Source of the DNA: Candidatus Staskawiczbacteria bacterium
GTDB taxonomy: Bacteria; Patescibacteriota; Minisyncoccia; Minisyncoccales; Staskawiczbacteraceae
DNA: 9,760 nt
Assembly (NCBI GenBank): GCA_943354455.1
Contig: CALRCB010000016.1
Span: forward strand, 1-9,760
Reading direction: 5' to 3'
Below are positions 6,136-9,760 of this stretch, in pieces. A program made the translations under genes and the position numbers. How positions within the stretch are numbered: the stretch's first letter is position 1; each line of letters starts with the position of its first letter. The notes beneath the pieces were generated by a model, which worked only from the letters and a program-made list of their open reading frames with translations, had not been told where the DNA came from and did no database searches.

Positions 6136-7354
6136 AGAATTTTTCTACTAATTTATAAATATCGCCCGCGCCCATAATAATTAATACTTCTCCACTTTTA
6201 ATATTTTTTTTCACGAATTTTTCAGCATTAGCCAAGGACATATACTGCACCTGTTTTTTATTAATTTTTTTAACCAACAGTTCTGAATTTATTTTTTGGT
6301 TAATATTTTTTTCTTCGCGACCAGCCACATCGTAAATGTCGGTAATAATAATATTATCTATTTTTAGGTTTCTAAACACTTTAATAAAATCTTTCAATAA
6401 ATAATACGTTCGCTGATATTGGTGAGGCTGAAAAATAACCCAAATCTTTTTATCCGGGTATTTTTCCCGCGCCGCGGTTAAGGTTGCTAGAATTTCATTT
6501 GGATGGTGCCCATAGTCACTTACAACGGTATAAGGCTCTGTTTTTGTAATCTCAAACCGGCGCCAAGTTCCGGTAAATTCTGAAAGCGCTTTAAAAGAAA
6601 TACCATCTTTCACCCCTAATAATCGGGCAACTGAAAGTGCCGACAGTGCATTTAAAATATTGTGCTGGCCGGGAACTTGTAGTTTCAGGTTTTTTGCCTC
6701 TTTCATTGGCAAATTCTTTTCCGTTATCAAAAAACCATCTGCCGGCACTTTTTTTGCAAAATCTCTAAACGCTTTTTTTACATTCGCAAATGTTTTAAAA
6801 TAATCAATATGCTCTTTATCAACATTCGTAATAACGGCAATTTTTGGTGAGTATTCTAAAAATGAGCCATCATATTCACACGCCTCAATTACTAAATACT
6901 TGCTTTTGCCCATCCTAAAATTACTATTACCAAACTCTTTTAATTTAGTACCCACAATTACGGTTGGGTCAATACCACCTGCTATTAAGGCCAATGCTGT
7001 CATGGCCGTGGTAGTGCTTTTTCCATGGCTTCCGGAAATGGCAATCGTAGTATATTCGCGGGTTAATTGACCCAAAGCTTCCGGATAACTTTGCAGTTTT
7101 ATTCCCTTATTTTTTGCAGATAAAAATTCCGGATTATCCGGTTTAACGGCTGGGCTATATATCACTAAATCAACACTCTCTTGAATATGCTCCGCTTGAT
7201 TGCCAATTAAAATTTGCACTCCTTTATTTTTTAAAAAATCGGTAATTTCGGAAGGCGCTAAATCAGAGCCTGAAATTTCATACCCTTTTTGTAAATAGTA
7301 CTGTGCCAATGCCGACACCCCTATTCCCCCAATACCGATAAAGTGAATTCGCAT
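6134..7354 (-). CDS. murC: UDP-N-acetylmuramate-L-alanine ligase (MurC), compact form
   Basis: MurC adds L-Ala to UDP-MurNAc using ATP, the first amino-acid step of the peptidoglycan stem peptide, in the cytoplasm. Seen in the 406 residues: N-terminal Rossmann motif IGIGGIGVSALAQ (6-18), the ATP P-loop GSHGKSTTT (108-116), the Mur ligase acidic motif EACEYDGSF (157-165), TNVDKEHIDYF (176-186), PGQHNILNA (228-236), GTWRRFE (262-268) and DYGHHPNEI (280-288). GTWRRFE and HHP together fit MurC better than MurD/E/F. The stretch between TNVDKEH and PGQHN is about half the length remembered for E. coli MurC, so part of the central domain is reduced; this accounts for the short total length against about 450-490. 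The gene follows thpR with a 14-base gap and has no clear Shine-Dalgarno sequence. Its product feeds the same pathway as the nearby mraY. Confidence 0.93.
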   Translation of the reverse strand: MRIHFIGIGGIGVSALAQYYLQKGYEISGSDLAPSEITDFLKNKGVQILIGNQAEHIQESVDLVIYSPAVKPDNPEFLSAKNKGIKLQSYPEALGQLTREYTTIAISGSHGKSTTTAMTALALIAGGIDPTVIVGTKLKEFGNSNFRMGKSKYLVIEACEYDGSFLEYSPKIAVITNVDKEHIDYFKTFANVKKAFRDFAKKVPADGFLITEKNLPMKEAKNLKLQVPGQHNILNALSALSVARLLGVKDGISFKALSEFTGTWRRFEITKTEPYTVVSDYGHHPNEILATLTAAREKYPDKKIWVIFQPHQYQRTYYLLKDFIKVFRNLKIDNIIITDIYDVAGREEKNINQKINSELLVKKINKKQVQYMSLANAEKFVKKNIKSGEVLIIMGAGDIYKLVEKF

Positions 7355-7368
7355 AATGAATTTTTAGA

Positions 7369-7935
7369 TTAATTTAACGTATGTGATTCAATAATAGTAT
7401 ATCGCGGGCCGAGCCTGGTCAATTCGCTTTCCATCACTTCAATTGATTCTACGGTAAATGGCAATTCAATTATTTCATTTACTTCGGTGCGTTCTTCCGG
7501 TTCAATTGCCCGCCAGGCCATAGAATTAATTCTGGCCAAGGTAATATGCAAATTAAATGTTTTTTCGTCCAGTGAAAACCGGACAATTTCAGACAACGCA
7601 TTGTCTAAATCCCGTTTCAATAAAATCGCTTCGTTACTTTCTTCTCCCCCTGCCCAAATATAGCGCGGCGGAATTTTATCGGTTGGGCCATAAGCTACTT
7701 TGTTTAAATTTAGATTAAAAGCTTGGTGGTTTTTGGCAACCTCTTTTACTGCCAAGCAAACTTCACCTAATTCAATATCAGTTAAATCCCCTAAAAAAAC
7801 CAAGGTAATATGCAAATTGTCCAAGTCGGTCCACTTTGCCGGAACATCGGCCCACTTTTTTTGGTAACCCGCCAAAGCCTTTTTTACATCCCCCGGCAAG
7901 TTAATAGCAATAAAAGTTCTATGTTTTTTATTCAT
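7369..7935 (-). CDS. thpR: RNA 2',3'-cyclic phosphodiesterase (ThpR/LigT), 2H superfamily
   Basis: Enzymes of this family open 2',3'-cyclic phosphates at RNA ends to 2'-phosphates and can join some tRNA halves in reverse. The 188 residues have the two defining HxTx motifs, HITL at 42-45 (HITLVFLGD) and HITL at 130-133 (HITLARI), spaced as expected for the two-lobed 2H fold. The N-terminal RTFIAINLP (6-14) and the closing RLGPRYTII (174-182) with its ESELTRLGP context match LigT/ThpR. Length is typical (about 180-190). It is the first gene of a two-gene minus-strand unit with murC 14 bases downstream; no functional link is evident. The upstream region is shared with the strong plus-strand promoter at 7972-8000, and I see no convincing minus-strand promoter or Shine-Dalgarno sequence for thpR. 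Confidence 0.93.
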   Translation of the reverse strand: MNKKHRTFIAINLPGDVKKALAGYQKKWADVPAKWTDLDNLHITLVFLGDLTDIELGEVCLAVKEVAKNHQAFNLNLNKVAYGPTDKIPPRYIWAGGEESNEAILLKRDLDNALSEIVRFSLDEKTFNLHITLARINSMAWRAIEPEERTEVNEIIELPFTVESIEVMESELTRLGPRYTIIESHTLN

Positions 7936-7971
7936 AATTTAGCTTATCAAAAATTGGAGCCATTTTCACCA

Positions 7972-8000
7972 TTGACACACATTTTCGTAGGTGATATAAT
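7972..8000 (+). promoter_or_regulatory. Perfect consensus sigma-70 promoter
   Basis: TTGACA (7972-7977) and TATAAT (7995-8000) match consensus at all twelve bases with the optimal 17-base spacer. Transcription should start near G8007. No ordinary gene begins soon after it; the transcript would run through the hairpin-rich region to the terminator at 8218-8250. Perfect promoters of this kind usually serve highly expressed stable RNAs. Confidence 0.88.
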
Positions 8001-8006
8001 TAATTC

Positions 8007-8250
8007 GTACCTTACCCATCTTGATTGTCGCTTCTCAAAAAGGAGTTCTCCTTGCGCACCTATTTAATTACCGTTCGGTAACAAAATGATGGCGGTATGT
8101 TCACGCGAGCATTTCACATGCCCGCCCGTAACCGACAGGAAGCCCATCATCAGTGCCTCGACGAGGTAACCAAAGACAACTCTATGTTTCTATGCTTCGT
8201 CTAAAAGCAAAGAAGCCGAGTTCGAACACCCAGTTCGAGCTCTTTTTTTT
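8007..8250 (+). ncRNA. Unrecognised structured RNA, about 244 nt (or attenuated leader)
   Basis: The segment lies between a perfect promoter and a strong intrinsic terminator and has no convincing protein gene. Hairpins seen by eye: A, AAGGA/TCCTT (8040-8044/8049-8053) with loop GTTC; B, TTACC/GGTAA (8068-8072/8077-8081), again with loop GTTC; C, a 7-bp closing stem ATGATGG/CCATCAT (8086-8092/8144-8150) enclosing CGGTATG/CATGCCCG (8093-8099/8117-8124, one bulged C and one T-G pair); D, TGCCTC/GAGGTA (8154-8159/8163-8168); E, TGCTT/AAGCA (8193-8197/8205-8209). GCTTCT (8030-8035) can also pair with AGAAGC (8211-8216) and bring the ends together. I compared it from memory with tmRNA, RNase P RNA, SRP RNA, 6S RNA and common riboswitches and found none of their signature sequences. 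It may be a stand-alone RNA or a leader whose terminator controls the HhH gene 27 bases on. Confidence 0.55.
8218..8250 (+). terminator. Strong intrinsic terminator of the structured RNA
   Basis: GAGTTCGAAC (8218-8227) pairs with GTTCGAGCTC (8233-8242) over the loop ACCCA, giving ten pairs with one G-U, followed directly by eight T (8243-8250). It ends 26 bases before the next start codon, so it either closes a stand-alone RNA or acts as an attenuator for the downstream gene. Confidence 0.88.
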
Positions 8251-8260
8251 ACAAAAAAAA

Positions 8261-8269
8261 TGCTATCAT
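8261..8269 (+). promoter_or_regulatory. Possible extended -10 promoter for the HhH gene
   Basis: TGCTATCAT fits an extended -10 (TGn plus TATCAT, 5 of 6 to TATAAT). It ends seven bases before the ATG at 8277, so transcription would start at or next to the start codon, and there is no Shine-Dalgarno sequence. No -35 is seen, as is usual for extended -10 promoters. It would allow expression independent of the terminator upstream. Confidence 0.4.
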
Positions 8270-8276
8270 AAAGCCG

Positions 8277-8963
8277 ATGAATAAGGAAATTGCCAAAATA
8301 TTTAATGACATAGCCGGGCTTTTAGAAATAAAGGGAGACTCGGTGTTTCGGATTAACGGCTACCGTAAAGCGGGACGGATTTTGGAGTCACTAACTGAAA
8401 ATGTGTTTGGAATTTACGAAGAAAATGGCCTTAAAGGGTTAAAAGAGATAAAAGGTATAGGCGAGGGCAGTGCTAAAAGAATAGAAGAATACATAAAATC
8501 CGCCAAACGGGCTATGGGGCTGGGAAAAATTAAAGATTTTGAAAAGTTGCAAGAAGAAACCGCCATCCGCCAAATTATCACCCATTTTTTCAAATCAAAG
8601 GGTTTATCCTTGCAAGAATTGAAAGAAAATGCTAAAAAAAGGAAGATAATCTATTCCCGATTCACCAAACCTGCCAAACAATTACTGGAATTGGCCGGAT
8701 CAATTGAGCTTTCCAAAAAAGCCATTGATACCGTAGCCAGTTGGGCCACCAGCCGGAAATTAGATTACACTATTGAAACGATATTCAAAAAATGGCTGGA
8801 ACTAGACAAATTAAAGCCAAAAGAAATTGTCAAAAAACCATTTTACAAAAATGATCCGATGATTTATTCAGAAACCAAGAAAAAGTGGTATGTAATTGTT
8901 CATGGTGAATGGCTTGAATACGCGGATAAGGAAAAGAACATTGAGTGGCGAGAAGTTAAATAA
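8277..8963 (+). CDS. PolX-type helix-hairpin-helix domain protein without polymerase domain
   Basis: The first 75 or so residues match the N-terminal HhH domain of bacterial family X DNA polymerases: EIAKIFNDIAGLLEIKGD (4-21), FRINGYRKAGRILESL (24-39) and the HhH motif IKGIGEGSAKRIEEYI (58-73), which in relatives binds DNA backbone. No palm domain with its catalytic Asp triad and no PHP domain follow; full bacterial PolX is about 570 residues, this is 228. Residues 80-180 are Lys-rich and probably helical (FTKPAKQLLELAGSIELSKK, TIETIFKKW). A short distinct C-terminal part (187-228, KKPFYKNDPM, KKKWYVIVHGEWLEY, IEWREV) looks like a small Trp/Tyr-rich beta unit of unknown function. It is complete, not a frameshifted PolX, since no polymerase sequence lies downstream. 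It probably binds DNA or RNA. efp follows after 21 bases and may share its transcript. Confidence 0.75.
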   Translation: MNKEIAKIFNDIAGLLEIKGDSVFRINGYRKAGRILESLTENVFGIYEENGLKGLKEIKGIGEGSAKRIEEYIKSAKRAMGLGKIKDFEKLQEETAIRQIITHFFKSKGLSLQELKENAKKRKIIYSRFTKPAKQLLELAGSIELSKKAIDTVASWATSRKLDYTIETIFKKWLELDKLKPKEIVKKPFYKNDPMIYSETKKKWYVIVHGEWLEYADKEKNIEWREVK

Positions 8964-8984
8964 AAATTTAAAAAATAAAATACT

Positions 8985-9551
8985 ATGCTTTCACACACAG
9001 ACTTAAAAAAAGGTACCCAGTTTATTTTTGAAGGCCAACCATGGGAAGTGGTTGACGCTCTTTTGGTTAAAATGGCTCAACGCCGGCCGGTAGTACAAAC
9101 CAAAATGAAAAATTTAATCACCGGAAGTTTTCAAGAAAAAAACTTTCAGCAAGGTGACATGTTTGACGAAGCCGATTTAGAAAAAAAGAATATTAAATTT
9201 TTGTATTCCGCCAAAGGGCAATATTTTTTCTGCGAAGAAAAAGACCCTTCAAAACGATTTTCATTTGATGAGAATAAATTAGGCAAACAAGCCAAATTTT
9301 ACCAACCAAATTCAATGGTTACCGGCATTATCTTTAACGAAAAAATTATTACCGTAGTAGCCCCCATTAAAGTTACCTTAAAAGTGAAAGAATCGGCGCC
9401 GGGAGTTAAAGGCGACCGGGCCCAGGGCGGAACTAAAGAAGCCATTTTGGAATCAGGCGCGGTTATCCAAGTTCCCCTTTTCATTGAAGAAGGAGATATG
9501 ATTGAAGTAAACACCGAATTAGGAGAATACGTTAAGCGAGCAAGTGAGTAA
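8985..9551 (+). CDS. efp: Elongation factor P with an unusual Arg-rich tip loop
   Basis: EF-P binds the ribosome between P and E sites and relieves stalling at proline stretches. The 188 residues give all three domains: KOW-like domain I (about 1-64), OB domain II (about 65-125) and OB domain III (about 128-188) with the family signature region GDRAQGGTKEAILESGAVIQ (143-162) and VPLFIEEGD (163-171). Length is typical. In domain I the tip of the loop that reaches the P-site tRNA normally reads VKPGKGxAFVRTKLKN; here it is VKMAQRRPVVQTKMKN (28-43), so the Lys modified by EpmA in E. coli is replaced by Gln32 and two Arg (33, 34) follow. Start ATG 8985 is fixed by the conserved N-terminus; there is no Shine-Dalgarno sequence. 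It lies 21 bases after the HhH gene and ends before the palindromic terminator. Confidence 0.95.
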   Translation: MLSHTDLKKGTQFIFEGQPWEVVDALLVKMAQRRPVVQTKMKNLITGSFQEKNFQQGDMFDEADLEKKNIKFLYSAKGQYFFCEEKDPSKRFSFDENKLGKQAKFYQPNSMVTGIIFNEKIITVVAPIKVTLKVKESAPGVKGDRAQGGTKEAILESGAVIQVPLFIEEGDMIEVNTELGEYVKRASE

Positions 9552-9575
9552 TTTGTAGTTGGTAGTGAGTAGTTT
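9548..9575 (+). repeat. Four imperfect 7-base tandem units after efp
   Basis: GTAATTT, GTAGTTG, GTAGTGA and GTAGTTT follow each other exactly in phase. The efp stop codon TAA (9549-9551) lies in the first unit. Probably replication slippage in a non-coding tail; no function is suggested. Confidence 0.6.
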
Positions 9576-9579
9576 ATAT

Positions 9580-9615
9580 AATTCAAAAGGCGCCCCGCGG
9601 GGCGCCTTTTGAATT
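9580..9615. terminator. Perfect 36-base palindrome, bidirectional terminator
   Basis: The half-site AATTCAAAAGGCGCCCCG (9580-9597) is followed directly by its exact reverse complement (9598-9615). The GC-rich core with flanking A4 and T4 gives a hairpin followed by a short U run in both directions. It lies between efp and the convergent gene on the minus strand, so it probably ends both transcripts. Confidence 0.85.
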
Positions 9616-9623
9616 GCAAAATT

Positions 9624-9760
9624 TTATCGTTTTGGCAGTGGACCGGGGTCTTGGGGGGCCAAGGGCTTGGTACTGGTAAATGACCGTTTTAGAATATCTT
9701 CTTCCACACTTGCCTTTGCCTTGCCATATTTTAGTTTTGAAATTTGTTTTATGGCGTCTA
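9624..9760 (-). CDS. C-terminal fragment of an unidentified protein, cut by window edge
   Basis: An open minus-strand frame enters at the right edge and ends with TAA at 9626-9624. Forty-four complete codons are visible, beginning DAIKQISKLKYGKAKA and ending in a Pro-rich, basic tail KPLAPQDPGPLPKR. It is convergent with efp and ends eight bases from the shared palindromic terminator, which supports it being a real gene end. The SKLKYGKAKASVEEDI stretch faintly recalls the C-terminus of type IV secretion/conjugation ATPases, but this is too weak to name it. The adjacent sequence to the right would settle its identity. Confidence 0.55.
   Translation of the reverse strand, partial: DAIKQISKLKYGKAKASVEEDILKRSFTSTKPLAPQDPGPLPKR

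Noticed and set aside
7810..8067. 85-codon plus-strand ORF across the thpR start
   Set aside because: Mostly antisense to thpR, spans the perfect promoter, and has no protein-like features.
8086..8169. 27-codon ORF starting ATGATG inside the structured RNA
   Set aside because: No Shine-Dalgarno sequence, no recognisable pattern, and its bases form the long-range stem and the GC hairpin; more likely structural.
8007..8250. Assignment of the RNA as tmRNA, RNase P RNA, SRP RNA, 6S RNA or a common riboswitch
   Set aside because: No tag reading frame or tRNA-like ends, no conserved RNase P P4 core, no SRP GGAA-loop motif, no full-length 6S-type closing stem, and no complete riboswitch core was seen. 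GTTCGAAC in the terminator recalls a tRNA T-loop but no tRNA can be folded around it.
8277..8963. Frameshifted or truncated DNA polymerase X
   Set aside because: The frame is intact, ends with its own C-terminal unit, and efp follows directly with no polymerase remnants.
9580..9615. Palindrome as a recombination or protein-binding site
   Set aside because: Position between convergent gene ends with A4/T4 flanks is explained by a bidirectional terminator.
9299..9619. 106-codon minus-strand ORF opposite efp
   Set aside because: Antisense to the conserved C-terminal domain of EF-P and starts inside the terminator palindrome.

Overview
The window looks like chromosomal DNA from a low-GC bacterium of the Candidate Phyla Radiation (Patescibacteria, Parcubacteria-like). 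This is inferred from several things seen here: tightly packed small genes, compact forms of universal enzymes (AspRS without its GAD insertion, a short MurC), an EF-P with an Arg-rich tip in place of the usual lysine loop, an MraY with unusual catalytic motifs, a PolX-type N-terminal HhH domain in a protein with no polymerase, and many genes without a clear Shine-Dalgarno sequence. The standard genetic code fits; every one of the twelve visible stop codons is TAA. No 16S gene is present, so the phylum assignment is not proven.

Bases 1-5773 hold one run of seven minus-strand genes. In transcription order they are tyrS, a four-helix membrane protein, a 62-residue helical protein, a pol-beta-type nucleotidyltransferase, aspS, a D,D-carboxypeptidase and mraY (cut by the left edge). 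Gaps are 31 bases or less and several genes overlap, so an operon is likely. It mixes tRNA charging with peptidoglycan synthesis.

Bases 5774-6135 hold a plus-strand unit: a promoter, a leader with two hairpins, a strong Shine-Dalgarno sequence, a 62-residue very basic protein of unknown function, and a clear intrinsic terminator. Bases 6134-7935 carry thpR and murC on the minus strand.

Bases 7936-8276 have no ordinary gene but contain the most striking signal: a perfect TTGACA-N17-TATAAT promoter on the plus strand, about 210 bases of hairpin-rich sequence, and a 10-bp-stem terminator with eight T. This is most simply an unrecognised structured RNA of about 244 nt, or an attenuated leader for the next gene. 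Plus-strand genes follow: a PolX-like HhH protein and efp. A 36-base perfect palindrome then acts as a terminator between efp and the C-terminal end of a minus-strand gene cut by the right edge.

The known genes cover cell-wall precursor synthesis (MurC, MraY), cell-wall trimming (D,D-carboxypeptidase), tRNA charging (TyrRS, AspRS), translation of proline stretches (EF-P) and RNA-end chemistry (ThpR). No mobile element, CRISPR array, tRNA or rRNA was seen.
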